Counted from the stretch's first letter, positions 25,760-34,488 are shown. The stretch is 42,192 nucleotides of DNA from Spirochaetales bacterium (GCA_028532905.1 JAQQAM010000250.1:1-42192); one strand, 5' to 3'. Notes: a model not told the origin generated them from the sequence alone. Made by a program: numbers and translations.

Positions 25760-26440
25760 ATGGATATACTAATTGTCGAAGATGATCCTATGGTTGGACA
25801 GATCAATCAGAAATTTGCCAGACGTCTTCCTTTTGTCAGAGAATGCGATATAGCCGACAATCCCGAGACAGCCAAAGAAGATCTTTTATCTAAACACTAT
25901 GATCTTATTCTTCTGGATGTCTATTTTCCCACAGGAAGAGGGCCTGACCTCCTGCAGTGGATCAGGAATGAACAGATTGGGGTACATGTGATTTTTATTA
26001 CCGCAGACAACAGTCAGGAAACAGTTGAACGAGCGGCTCACCTGGGGGCTCTGGATTACCTTGTAAAACCCTTCACATTTGAACGCTTCAGTGCTGCCCT
26101 GGAAGAAGCGGAAGTAAAGATTTCCTCCATCAAAGGCAGCAGCAGTTTTAACCAGGAAACCCTGGACAGGGTTTTCAAAAAGGAGAAAATTCCCGAAGAG
26201 AGTCAAAGCTTTGAACTGGATAAGGGTATGAGTATGATCACCTATAAGATGGTGCAGTCTGAACTGTCCCGTATGACCGGAGAATTTACAGCTGAAGATA
26301 TGGGAGATAAACTGGGCATGGCCAGAGTCACAATCCGCCGGTATCTGGATTTTATGGAAAAGCAGGGTCTTCTAACAGTAAATCTGCAATACGGGAAAGT
26401 GGGCAGACCCCAGCATCACTACAAGGTAAAACAGAGATAA
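25760..26440 (+). CDS. response regulator, CitB/DcuR type
   Basis: A 226-residue regulator. The receiver domain (1-120) has acidic D8/D9, phospho-acceptor D53 in LLDVYFP, Thr in FITAD and the conserved Lys in LVKPF. The C-terminal part is a winged-helix domain (LSRMTGEFTAEDMGDKLGMARVTIRRYLDFMEKQGLL, then GRPQHHY), the CitB/DcuR output. It is paired with the preceding kinase and probably activates the flanking flavoprotein genes. Its TAA overlaps the next ATG (TAATG), so the second flavoprotein is translationally coupled to it. Confidence 0.93.
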   Translation: MDILIVEDDPMVGQINQKFARRLPFVRECDIADNPETAKEDLLSKHYDLILLDVYFPTGRGPDLLQWIRNEQIGVHVIFITADNSQETVERAAHLGALDYLVKPFTFERFSAALEEAEVKISSIKGSSSFNQETLDRVFKKEKIPEESQSFELDKGMSMITYKMVQSELSRMTGEFTAEDMGDKLGMARVTIRRYLDFMEKQGLLTVNLQYGKVGRPQHHYKVKQR

Positions 26441-27828
26441 TGAAATACCTGTCAGCGGCTTTTCTGATAATCATACTTCTGTTTTCCGCCCTTGTTCTTC
26501 CCGGTTACCTGCCTGAAAAAAGTGATGTTGTTATCATCGGCGCTGGAGCAGCCGGTATGAGAGCGGCTATTGAGGGAATGAAAATTACAGACAGGATCAT
26601 CCTGCTGGAAAAGATGCCTTATCCGGGAGGCAACAGCAATAAGGCGACAGCCGGATTCAATGCTGTCCTCAACCCTGATGACCTGGATGATTTTATCAGA
26701 GATACCAATGAAGCCGGCGGTTATACAGGAAAAGAGACACTGGTCCGCCTTCTGGGTGAAAAAAGCGCAGAAGCTCTGAATGATCTTATCTTTATGGGAG
26801 CGGATCTGAAGGACCGGGGATTACTGGCAGGTCACAGTACAGGACGAACCTACCGCCCCTCGGGCGGGTCTTCTGTTGGAAGAGAGATCAGCGCCATCCT
26901 TTACAGAGCAGTCAGAGACAATAATATTGATATCAGGGTGGAAAACAAAGCTCTTTCCATCAAACATCATAAAAGAGGCTGGGAAGTTCTCGTTATGAAT
27001 CAGACAGGAAAGGAGTACAGGATTCGTTCGCATTCCGTAATCATTGCCACAGGCGGCTTCGGGGGCAGCCCCGAGCATGTGGCTTTATTCAATCCGGAAC
27101 TGAAAAACATGCATACAACCAACAGCGCCGGTGCTGTGGGAGATTATCTTGATTTGACCAGTGAGCTGCCCGTCAAAATGATAGATCTGGATAAAATACA
27201 GACCCACCCGACAGTAGAACCCGAGTTCAGCATACTGATTACTGAGGCCCTCAGGGGAAATGGGGGTATCCTGATCAACAGCCGGGGAGAACGGTTTACG
27301 GATGAAATGGATTTCAGAGAAGAACTGAGCCGCAAAATACTGGAACAGCGCAACGGCTTCGCCTGGCTGATCTTTGACCAGGGCGTGCGAGGATCCCTAA
27401 AGTCTTCTGAATATTATATCAATAACAGGCTGGCCAGAGAGAAAGACAGTATCCCTGATCTGGCGGAGGAACTCTCCATCAGTCCTGAAGTACTGGTGCA
27501 GACCATAAACCTGTGGAATGCCTCGGTCCGAAAGGGAGAGGATACACAGTTTAACAGAATGGATCTTAAGATTCCTCTGGAAAAGGCTCCGTTCTTTGCC
27601 ATAAGGGTGACTCCCGGGATTCATTACTGTATGGGCGGCCTGGCTATCGATGAACAGGCACGGGTTCTGGATATCAACGGAACACCCCTTTCAGGGCTCT
27701 ATGCAGCTGGTGAAGCAACTGGCGGTATTCACGGAATGGATCGGTTGGGCGGCAATTCACTGACAGATGCCATGGTATTCGGTAAAATTGCAGGCCGGGA
27801 AGCGGCACTCCATGCTGAACAACGATAA
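26440..27828 (+). CDS. second exported fumarate-reductase-like flavoprotein, no FMN domain
   Basis: A 462-residue flavoprotein with an N-terminal hydrophobic segment (about 4-22) that is a signal peptide or membrane anchor without a lipobox Cys. The FAD motif VVIIGAGAAGMRAAIEG starts near 30. Fumarate-type active-site motifs are kept: IQTHPT, ITEALRGNG, FREELS (Arg in the catalytic position), GIHYCMGG and HGMDRLGGNS. Unlike the first flavoprotein it lacks the FMN-binding domain and hemes, so its electrons must come from another carrier, perhaps the first protein or a quinol route (inference). Overlaps the response regulator stop. Confidence 0.86.
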   Translation: MKYLSAAFLIIILLFSALVLPGYLPEKSDVVIIGAGAAGMRAAIEGMKITDRIILLEKMPYPGGNSNKATAGFNAVLNPDDLDDFIRDTNEAGGYTGKETLVRLLGEKSAEALNDLIFMGADLKDRGLLAGHSTGRTYRPSGGSSVGREISAILYRAVRDNNIDIRVENKALSIKHHKRGWEVLVMNQTGKEYRIRSHSVIIATGGFGGSPEHVALFNPELKNMHTTNSAGAVGDYLDLTSELPVKMIDLDKIQTHPTVEPEFSILITEALRGNGGILINSRGERFTDEMDFREELSRKILEQRNGFAWLIFDQGVRGSLKSSEYYINNRLAREKDSIPDLAEELSISPEVLVQTINLWNASVRKGEDTQFNRMDLKIPLEKAPFFAIRVTPGIHYCMGGLAIDEQARVLDINGTPLSGLYAAGEATGGIHGMDRLGGNSLTDAMVFGKIAGREAALHAEQR

Positions 27829-27834
27829 AGCAGC

Positions 27835-28575
27835 TTAACTTTCCCAGGGGCAAATGATTTTTTGAAGCCAATCCAGAAAGGTCAGTATCAGAAAGGCCAG
27901 GATGGCTAAAACCAGAATTCCTGCAAACATCATGGGATAGTTAATCATCACCCAGCTGTTCATAATAAAATATCCCAGGCCATAACTGGTAGCATAATTC
28001 TCTGCAAAAAAGAGAACCGCCATACCGATGCCCACCGAAATCCTCAATGCACTGAACAGACTGGGAAGGGTGCTGGGCATGTACAGTTTCCAAAATCGTT
28101 TCATCCTGTTTAAACCAAGAGTTTCAGCTGCCCTGTGATACTCTGTGGGAATACTTCTGACACCGTCCCGTACGGCTATCAGGAGCTGCAGGATGATGAC
28201 CGTCCACAACAGCAGGATTTTAGACAGATCACCCAGGCCGAAAAGAACCATAAAGATGGGAAGAAAGGCTATTTTGGGCAGGGGATATAAAAGGTACAGA
28301 ACTGGTGAGAAAAAACGGTCAAAGCCCGGTGAAATCCCTGTAATGATTCCCAGAGGTAAAGCCGGGAGAACGGCAGCCAGCAAAGCAGCTGAAAGTCTCA
28401 GCAGACTGAACAGGGCATGAAGCAGCAGGTTCCCCTTCCCGATCAGCTGCAGCATCACAGATAGGACATCATGGGGAAAGGGGATCAGCCTGTTCCCGAT
28501 TGTAAAACTCAAAAGATACCAGAGACCTGCTATAATGATTACACCGATCATCAGTTCCCGGTTTTTTTTATTCAT
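27835..28575 (-). CDS. ABC transporter permease, NitT/TauT (SsuC) type
   Basis: A 246-residue membrane protein with about six helices. The EAA-type loop that couples to the ATPase is visible as YHRAAETLGLNRMKRFWKLYMPSTLPSLFSALRISVGIG. This pattern is typical of the nitrate/sulfonate/taurine/thiamine-precursor permease family (PF00528). The ATG overlaps the ATPase stop (ATGA), so the genes are coupled. It converges on the flavoprotein gene with only 6 nt between stops. Substrate discussed at the binding protein. Confidence 0.9.
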   Translation of the reverse strand: MNKKNRELMIGVIIIAGLWYLLSFTIGNRLIPFPHDVLSVMLQLIGKGNLLLHALFSLLRLSAALLAAVLPALPLGIITGISPGFDRFFSPVLYLLYPLPKIAFLPIFMVLFGLGDLSKILLLWTVIILQLLIAVRDGVRSIPTEYHRAAETLGLNRMKRFWKLYMPSTLPSLFSALRISVGIGMAVLFFAENYATSYGLGYFIMNSWVMINYPMMFAGILVLAILAFLILTFLDWLQKIICPWES

Positions 28576-29279
28576 ACGGCAGCCTTCAGGGATTCTCTTA
28601 GATTCAGAACTTCCTGGTAGAAGTCTTTATGGTCACGGGCTTCGGGATCGGGATACAGGGAATTTCTGTGTGTTCTGTGAATTTTTCCTTCCGACATGAT
28701 AAGGATTTCCTGTCCCAGGAACAGAGCCTCTTCCAGGCTGTGGGTGACAAACAGTGTCGTTACAGGCTTGTTCAACTGGATTCTCAAAAGCAGATTCTGC
28801 AGTACCTCTTTGGAGAAATCATCCAAAGACGCTGTAGGTTCATCCAGCAGAAGAAGGTCCGGTTTCAGTATAAGAGTCCTGGCCAGAGAGACTCGCTGCC
28901 TTTCTCCCCCGCTCAGCTGAGCCGGATAACGGTCAGCTGTTTCGGCAACTCCCAGTTCATCCATCAGAGTCATTGCTTCTTCAAGATGCTCTCTTTTCTT
29001 TCCATTGACTCCCAGCAGCACATTGTCCAGGGCACTCAGCCAGGGATACAGGGCATCTTTCTGCTGCACCAGCCCTGTTTTCACAGGCTTGCCTTCACCC
29101 GTTTGAACAGAACCGCTGTCCGGCTCCAGAAGGCCGGCCACCAGATGCAGAAGCGTTGACTTTCCACAGCCCGAAGGACCTATTACAGCCCGCGTCTGAA
29201 AGGCGGGGATATCCAGAGTGATATCAAAGATTCCCCTGGAAGAACTGTAGGTATGGGTCAGATTCTGAATTCGTACCAT
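28572..29279 (-). CDS. ABC transporter ATPase, NitT/TauT (SsuB) type
   Basis: A 235-residue ATPase: Walker A GPSGCGKST near 37-45, signature LSGGERQR, Walker B LLLLDEPTASLD, and the switch His in FVTHSLEEA. These match importers of the SsuB/TauB/ThiZ group. The start at 29279 (MVRIQNLTH) is chosen because it gives a normal N-terminus; a longer frame up to 29354 would run into the binding-protein gene. The Shine-Dalgarno is not obvious, implying coupling to the upstream gene 10 nt away. Confidence 0.92.
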   Translation of the reverse strand: MVRIQNLTHTYSSSRGIFDITLDIPAFQTRAVIGPSGCGKSTLLHLVAGLLEPDSGSVQTGEGKPVKTGLVQQKDALYPWLSALDNVLLGVNGKKREHLEEAMTLMDELGVAETADRYPAQLSGGERQRVSLARTLILKPDLLLLDEPTASLDDFSKEVLQNLLLRIQLNKPVTTLFVTHSLEEALFLGQEILIMSEGKIHRTHRNSLYPDPEARDHKDFYQEVLNLRESLKAAV

Positions 29280-29289
29280 GTCATTGAGT

Positions 29290-30243
29290 CTATTGGCTAA
29301 TAAAACTCCTGTCCACCATCTGCTCGGCTGTGACTGTGAGCTCCTGATCCACAATGGTGTTGGTCCATTGAATGATTTTGTTCAGATACTGCTCATCGGG
29401 CAGTCTTGCCTCATGATAGGCAGGAAGAATCATTTTATCCTTCAGCTCTGCCTTGATATTCGGTATGGATGCTACCAGAATCTCACGGGCCAGACTTTCT
29501 GATTCCTGAATATCCCTCACAGCTTTATTGAATCCCTCGTGAAAGAGACGAACCCCTTCGGCTTTTGTACGTAATGCCTTCCCGGTAAAGACCATAACGT
29601 CCGGACTGAATCCGTCCACAGGATCAAATACCAGCATTTCCAGTCCTTTCAATGTCCCCACGGTTGCAACAGGTTCCGGGAAAAGCCCCATATCAAGCTG
29701 TCCCGAGGCAACAGCTTCCAGACGTGCCGGTATGGAATTGATATAAACTTTTTCAATTTCGTACTTCGAACCGATCCACTGATCAACCAGAAAGTTGGAA
29801 ACACTGATCTCCATCATCCCCACTTTTAAAGCCACTTTCTCAGAAGCACCAGGTACAGCGACAAGGGGAAACATTCCGTCAGTCAGGGTTGTCGCCCTGA
29901 TATCAAAACCGCCGGATACATTGACCGCAACAGCTACCAGATCGGTCATGGCTCCGTCTATTGCACCGCTCTGCAGGGCACTCTGCCTGTCCTGGGCATT
30001 TGTGAACAGGATCAGCTCAACATCCAGCCCCAGCACATCAAAATACCCCCTCTCTTCAGCCAGAAAAATCGGTGCCGTATCTACTGCCGGCATCAGGCCG
30101 ATTCTAAGTTTAACTGGTTCAGAGGAACGGTTGATTTCGCCCGTATCTGCATTCCCTGTATTGTTTTTTGAAGTGTTATCCTTACCCGAGCAGCTGCTGA
30201 AGAGCAGTAGAACAGCCAGGGGAAGCAGTAATATTCTTTTCAT
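29290..30243 (-). CDS. ABC transporter substrate-binding lipoprotein, NMT1/THI5-SsuA type
   Basis: A 317-residue lipoprotein with lipobox FSSC (Cys18) and a Ser/Asn-rich linker. The mature domain shows the type of NrtA/SsuA/ThiY: LRIGLMPAVDTAPIFLAEERGYFDVLGLDVEL, QSALQSGAIDGAMTDLVAV, LEAVASGQLDMGLFPEPV. It is the first gene of the importer operon and faces the menA-like gene divergently. The ligand is unknown: candidates are a naphthoate or other quinone precursor (because of menA), an aromatic or unsaturated acid used by the flavoproteins, or a pyrimidine. No TPP riboswitch precedes it, which argues against thiamine control. Confidence 0.88.
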   Translation of the reverse strand: MKRILLLPLAVLLLFSSCSGKDNTSKNNTGNADTGEINRSSEPVKLRIGLMPAVDTAPIFLAEERGYFDVLGLDVELILFTNAQDRQSALQSGAIDGAMTDLVAVAVNVSGGFDIRATTLTDGMFPLVAVPGASEKVALKVGMMEISVSNFLVDQWIGSKYEIEKVYINSIPARLEAVASGQLDMGLFPEPVATVGTLKGLEMLVFDPVDGFSPDVMVFTGKALRTKAEGVRLFHEGFNKAVRDIQESESLAREILVASIPNIKAELKDKMILPAYHEARLPDEQYLNKIIQWTNTIVDQELTVTAEQMVDRSFISQ

Positions 30244-30319
30244 AATTTCTCCGTATAATCATCAGGTATTCCCCCTGCAAAGTAACATTTTGGAAGGGAG
30301 GCATCAATATATATACACA

Positions 30320-30332
30320 GATCATTATGATC
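30320..30332. promoter_or_regulatory. perfect palindrome between divergent ABC importer and menA-like genes
   Basis: GATCATTATGATC (30320-30332) is an exact 13-nt palindrome with a single central base, in the 129-nt region shared by both divergent genes. It may be an operator controlling both. No regulator gene is adjacent, so the protein that binds it is unknown. Confidence 0.4.
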
Positions 30333-30372
30333 AAAAACAGTAATTTCCCGCCGGCTTGTTTACAGACAGAAA

Positions 30373-31305
30373 ATGATCACCTATTATCTGCTCATGACAA
30401 ATCAAATATCAGTTCTATTTGCCTGGGTAAAAGAGTTCATAAAGGCACTCAGGGTCTTTTCACTGACTTTGGCTCTTGGGGCGACCAATATCGGTATGAT
30501 CGCAGCCTTCAGAGATGGTACGATGGAACATCCCGGTACCCTTAACAATGTATTACTGATCCTTCTGATAACTGTCGCCGGCCTGGCATCACAGGCTGGA
30601 GCCAACCTTATCAATGATTTCTTTGAAGGTTCTTTCAAATATAATAACCCCTCAGAGACCTATCATATTTTCCTGGGACATAAACGGTCAGTTTTTGATA
30701 TTTTTGTATTTCTGGCAGGCCTTGCCGCTCTGTGTCTCGCTGCTTTGATTGGTTTATACCTCGTTTATATCAGCGACTGGAAAATGCTTGTAATCGGTTT
30801 GACGGGCATTATCGGTTCCTATGCCTATACTGGAGAACCTTTTGTTTATAAAACAAAAGGACTGGGGGTAATCCTCTCCTTTGTACTGATGGGTCCCCTG
30901 ATGCTCCTGGGAGCCTACTATCCCTTTTCTTCACAGTTAAGCTGGTATCCGGTACTTCTGGGACTGCCCATCAGCCTCCTTGTACCGGCCATGATGATCA
31001 GTAATGAAATGAGAGACTTTAAAAGAGACAAACGTCTGAGTATGGGTACTCTCAGCACAATAATCGGTCCACGGGCCAGTCTGATCCTTTTTGATACTCT
31101 TGTATTCGGAAGCTTCGGGCTGACAGCTGTGTATCTGTATCTGGGTATTTATCCCCTTCCCAGTGCTGTAGTTTTTCTCTTTTTTCCAATTGCCCTGAGG
31201 GCTCATCGTCTGGTGGCTGGATTTGAAGGACTCAGTATTCCCTGGACAAACAGACTTCACCTTCTTAATCTCACAGTCTTCTCTGTGACACTGCTTTTGT
31301 TTTAA
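30373..31305 (+). CDS. UbiA-family prenyltransferase, MenA-like
   Basis: A 310-residue polytopic protein with about eight or nine helices. The two Asp-rich prenyl-diphosphate sites appear as NLINDFFEG (near residue 77) and NEMRDFKRDK (near 214), and FIKALRVFSLTLALG at the N-terminus resembles MenA (KAxRPFSFTAS). MenA attaches a polyprenyl chain to 1,4-dihydroxy-2-naphthoate, the last but one step to menaquinone. Other UbiA members (ubiquinone, heme O, chlorophyll) are less likely by motif form. The start is uncertain: ATG at 30373 or 30394, neither with a good ribosome binding site. It stands alone, divergent from the importer and ending in a strong terminator. Confidence 0.8.
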   Translation: MITYYLLMTNQISVLFAWVKEFIKALRVFSLTLALGATNIGMIAAFRDGTMEHPGTLNNVLLILLITVAGLASQAGANLINDFFEGSFKYNNPSETYHIFLGHKRSVFDIFVFLAGLAALCLAALIGLYLVYISDWKMLVIGLTGIIGSYAYTGEPFVYKTKGLGVILSFVLMGPLMLLGAYYPFSSQLSWYPVLLGLPISLLVPAMMISNEMRDFKRDKRLSMGTLSTIIGPRASLILFDTLVFGSFGLTAVYLYLGIYPLPSAVVFLFFPIALRAHRLVAGFEGLSIPWTNRLHLLNLTVFSVTLLLF

Positions 31306-31308
31306 TTG

Positions 31309-31354
31309 AAAAAAAAGACCGGCACAGCTTGAGTTAGCCGACCGGTCTCTTTTA
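31309..31354. terminator. bidirectional terminator between menA-like and S1-domain genes
   Basis: AGACCGG (31316-31322) pairs with CCGGTCT (31342-31348). An A-run precedes and a T-rich stretch follows, so both converging transcripts would get a U-tract. It lies 4 nt after the menA-like stop and before the S1 gene end at 31412. Confidence 0.85.
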
Positions 31355-31411
31355 TCCGTTTCTATTACCAATCTCTTTTAAAAGGCTATATAATTCATAT
31401 ACTCTGCAGGA

Positions 31412-32590
31412 CTATTTCTTCTTTTTGGATTTGGAAGCCTTGTCCTTCAGAAGCTCAGCAAATGGATTGTAGGTCTCTGTGTCCTCTTCCATATACTTTT
31501 TATACTCAGGGGTCTCCTGATTGGAATCAACAGGTCTTAAGGAGATTCTTTTTCTGTTCTCATCGACACTGTTTATCAGAACTGAAACTGCCTGTCCTTT
31601 TTTAAGAATATCCTCAGGACGGCTGTCTCTGGAATCTGTCTGCATATCGGAAATATGAATCAGACCGTCCAATCCGGGTTCCAGGCTGACGAAAGCACCG
31701 AAATCTGTAATCCGGACAACCTTTCCTTCATGTTTTGAATCGGGACTGTACTTGCTTTTGGCAGTATCCCAGGGATCAGCCTGAAGAGCCTTCATACTGA
31801 TGCTGATCTTCTCATTCTGCCAGTCCAGCTTCAGAATTGCCGCTTCCACTTCCTGGCCAAGGGTAATCTCTTTATTGATATCCTCCACCCGGACTCTGCT
31901 GATTTCAGATACCGGAAGAAGAGCCTGAACACCTCCCAGATCAACAAAGGCGCCGAATCCCTGAACTCTGGTAACAGTTCCTTTAACAACCATACCCTCT
32001 TTCAGTTCTTTCTTCAGTTCTTCAATCTTTTTCTGGCGCTCTTCTTCATGGATGATCCTGTTGGAAACCAGTATATTTCTTCCATTTTCACCATGCTCCA
32101 TAATCTTGAATGTCATATGACGGCCAACATATACAGAGGCATCTTCAACCCGTTTGGCTCCCATCTGAGAGTACGGACAGAAAGCACGTGACGCACCGAT
32201 TTTGACTTCAAATCCGCCTTTGATTTCTTTCTCAACAACACCCTCAACAGGTATACCGTTGTTAAAGGCATTTTCCAGAATCGCCTGGCCGGCTTTGCTG
32301 CCGCTGATCCGTGTTGTAAAACGCATCTCACCATTTTTAGCTTCCAGAAAATAGACTTTAATCTGTTCACCTTCTTTAACTGTGAGGTTTCCGTCTTTAT
32401 CAGTTAATTCTTCTTTATCCAGAACACCTTCACTTTTACCGCTGAGCTGCAGGAAAATGCTGTCACCGGAAATTGAAACGATATCAGTTTCAATGGCCTG
32501 TCCCGGCTCCATGGCTTCCATGGCGGAATAGCTGTTTTCAAAGAGTGATGCAAAATCCTCTTCAACAGCATCATGTTTATCAGTACCCAT
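31412..32590 (-). CDS. S1 RNA-binding domain protein (short ribosomal protein S1-like)
   Basis: A 392-residue cytosolic protein with four S1 (OB-fold) repeats, roughly 28-100, 118-183, 201-272 and 287-355. The last two are the most typical, with [28 protein letters not shown] and [26 protein letters not shown]. The N-terminal ~25 residues are acidic and the C-terminus ends in a lysine-rich KSKKKK. Full-length S1 of proteobacteria has six repeats, while four-repeat forms are common elsewhere. It probably binds mRNA on the ribosome or acts as an RNA chaperone. GGAG precedes the start by 9 nt. Confidence 0.88.
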   Translation of the reverse strand: MGTDKHDAVEEDFASLFENSYSAMEAMEPGQAIETDIVSISGDSIFLQLSGKSEGVLDKEELTDKDGNLTVKEGEQIKVYFLEAKNGEMRFTTRISGSKAGQAILENAFNNGIPVEGVVEKEIKGGFEVKIGASRAFCPYSQMGAKRVEDASVYVGRHMTFKIMEHGENGRNILVSNRIIHEEERQKKIEELKKELKEGMVVKGTVTRVQGFGAFVDLGGVQALLPVSEISRVRVEDINKEITLGQEVEAAILKLDWQNEKISISMKALQADPWDTAKSKYSPDSKHEGKVVRITDFGAFVSLEPGLDGLIHISDMQTDSRDSRPEDILKKGQAVSVLINSVDENRKRISLRPVDSNQETPEYKKYMEEDTETYNPFAELLKDKASKSKKKK

Positions 32591-32722
32591 ATCTATAACT
32601 CCATTAGTTTTTGTTCAATTTTTGAGACAATATTATATCAAAAAATGTAAATGTGAATATCCTGTTTACCTGTCAGATGCTTAATAATTAGTTTTTTTCA
32701 GCTTTAGTGTTGAAGTCTGGAG

Positions 32723-33655
32723 TCAGAGATTTTTATAATCTTCATCATAAATCAGCTCAAATCTCTCAAAAATGACCGGTATATCTTCAGAGAACTCCTT
32801 TCCTTCGTTTCCGTACTCCAATTTGAAGAACCACTCATGAGCCTTTCTCCAGTATTCAAGAGACAAATCACCCTCACCTTCCAGTCTGGCTTCCTCATTT
32901 GAAATATCTCTGTACTTTTTGATTCGGATCTCTTTTGTTTCAATGATACAGCCCGGCATGCCGTTTCCGTATGTCACTATGGAAAGATCACCCTCCCGGG
33001 GGATTTCCTCCCCTTCTTCATACAGCTCCAGAGCCGAGGATGTACCCGTTTTTTTTCCAGTCCTGACCAGTCCCAGGAGCTTATCCGGGAGGTATTCTCC
33101 ATAGCAGAATGACCAGGTTTCATATGTCCTGTCTTTATATTCAGGTTTTTTATGAACAAACCTTTTCCAATAGTCTTCTATAGCCGCTGTCTTTTCTGTT
33201 TCGGAATAGATTGTATAGGATAATACGATCTGATCCGCACAGCGCAGACTATTCTCGTAAATGGGGAGGGGATAGAATTTTGTGAAATAATCTCTGTTAA
33301 TGGATTCAAAACGAAACCCGCAGCGCTGATAAATATACAGCTGACCGATACCGCAGTTCCCTGTTTTGATAATCACCTTCTTATAGTTTTTCTGTTTTGA
33401 CCAGGCAACAGCCTCTTCGACAAGTCTGGTACCAATCTGCTGATTCTGAAATGTCTCATAGACCGCCACGCAGACTATTTCCGACTCCTGAGGACTGATT
33501 TCTTTCAGACCGATCATCCCTCTGATCTCATCCCCTTCCCGGGCAGCCCAGAACAGAGCATCATCCCTGTATTTTTGAATCTGAGAATCATCTTCGTCTG
33601 CCAGAAACAGCAGGTCATAAGGGACATCTTTACTGTTGATCTTTTTGATTTCCAT
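32723..33655 (-). CDS. GNAT acetyltransferase fused to an ASCH domain
   Basis: A 310-residue protein. Residues about 1-145 form a GNAT N-acetyltransferase domain: GMIGLKEISPQESEIVCVAVYETFQNQQIGTRLVEEAV contains the acetyl-CoA site (Q-x-x-G-T/IGTRLV), and QLYIYQRCGFRFE is motif B. Residues about 155-305 resemble the ASCH fold: FCYGEYLPDKLLGLV, LVRTGKKTGTSS, REGDLSIVTYGNGMPGCIIETKEIRI, and EGDLSLEYWRKAHEWFF. ASCH proteins bind RNA, and one member (YqfB) deacetylates N4-acetylcytidine. The fusion may act on an acetylated nucleotide or RNA (inference). Both domains look intact. Confidence 0.82.
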   Translation of the reverse strand: MEIKKINSKDVPYDLLFLADEDDSQIQKYRDDALFWAAREGDEIRGMIGLKEISPQESEIVCVAVYETFQNQQIGTRLVEEAVAWSKQKNYKKVIIKTGNCGIGQLYIYQRCGFRFESINRDYFTKFYPLPIYENSLRCADQIVLSYTIYSETEKTAAIEDYWKRFVHKKPEYKDRTYETWSFCYGEYLPDKLLGLVRTGKKTGTSSALELYEEGEEIPREGDLSIVTYGNGMPGCIIETKEIRIKKYRDISNEEARLEGEGDLSLEYWRKAHEWFFKLEYGNEGKEFSEDIPVIFERFELIYDEDYKNL

Positions 33656-33698
33656 AAATCCTCACAATATCTATCCGGGATCTTTTAATTAAGTAAGT

Positions 33699-33727
33699 AA
33701 ACCACCACCCCCAGAGGAGGTGGGTTT
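33699..33727 (-). terminator. imperfect hairpin downstream of the DUF3299 gene
   Basis: AAACCACCACCC (33699-33710) and GGAGGTGGGTTT (33716-33727) form a GC-rich hairpin with two mismatches, 30 nt after the stop of the minus-strand zinc operon. On the minus strand TTT and A/T-rich sequence follow, so it could terminate that operon. IS200/IS605-type ends also carry AACCACC hairpins, but no transposase or second end is present here. Confidence 0.5.
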
Positions 33728-33757
33728 CTAAGTTTCACTAAATAATACATATTATCA

Positions 33758-34486
33758 TTACATGAAATAATCCAGCTTCTCACCTTTGAATGTATAGGAA
33801 AAGGAAGCCAGATCGTTACTCCCTGTTTCAATATGAATTGTTCCGTAAAGCCAGTATCCCATGTAGGGATCAGAGCTGACAGGTGTATCCACATCAACAA
33901 AAATGGTCTGATTGGGAGGTGGCGGCGGCACATGAATACAGGCGCCCTGGTAAGGAACAAACAGAAAGGAGTTCACCTTTGAAAAATCATCCTTTACTGT
34001 ATCAACACCTACGATATAACCGGGAATGCGTACCTTAACTCCATTAATTTCCGGATTCACTTCAGCCGGCGGAGGATCAGTTTCCGGGTAATAGTTAAAA
34101 TCAAGATCATAGGCATCATTGGTCCTTTTATAATAGAGGAACTCTTCATCCGAAATAAGATCCCACCATGTAATAGACCTGTATCCGTCAACAATCTCCT
34201 GTGACTCGGTATCTCTTGTATACATTGTATTCATGATGACTTCTATCTGGCGGGCAATTGAATCGGCATCATCTGATTGTACCGGAGAAGTCAATGCGGG
34301 CTGATCACTCTCTTCCGGCTCTACCCCTTCCGTCTGTACATCCTTTTCGGATTCATCAGACACAGATGGAGCCTCTTCCTGTTGTGTTGACAGTTTAGCA
34401 GTTAAAGTTTCGTTGTTGTTATCCTTGTTTACGGAACAGCTCGAAATGATCCAGACTGTCAAAAAAATAATAAGAATTTTTTTCAT
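33758..34486 (-). CDS. DUF3299 lipoprotein of a Zrg-like system
   Basis: A 242-residue lipoprotein: lipobox ISSC (Cys near 17), then a long Glu/Ser/Thr linker (about 20-80), then the DUF3299 domain. The family signature is clear: SITWWDLIS, VRIPGYIVGVD, SFLFVPYQGACIHVPPPPPNQ, followed by GYWLYGTIHIE and the end DYF. The family occurs with DUF2796 proteins and MacB-like ABC transporters in zinc-regulated gene sets. Start 34486 is chosen for its signal peptide; longer frames lie inside the permease gene. It follows the permease stop by 2 nt (TGATAATG). Confidence 0.87.
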   Translation of the reverse strand: MKKILIIFLTVWIISSCSVNKDNNNETLTAKLSTQQEEAPSVSDESEKDVQTEGVEPEESDQPALTSPVQSDDADSIARQIEVIMNTMYTRDTESQEIVDGYRSITWWDLISDEEFLYYKRTNDAYDLDFNYYPETDPPPAEVNPEINGVKVRIPGYIVGVDTVKDDFSKVNSFLFVPYQGACIHVPPPPPNQTIFVDVDTPVSSDPYMGYWLYGTIHIETGSNDLASFSYTFKGEKLDYFM

Positions 34487-34488
34487 TA

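Noticed and set aside
28629-29159. 176-codon plus-strand frame in the ABC ATPase gene
   Set aside because: Opposite to the Walker and signature motifs of a clear ATPase; no start signal.
33685-33960. 91-codon minus-strand frame at the end of the zinc operon
   Set aside because: Overlaps the conserved C-terminus of the DUF3299 protein in another frame; no support of its own.
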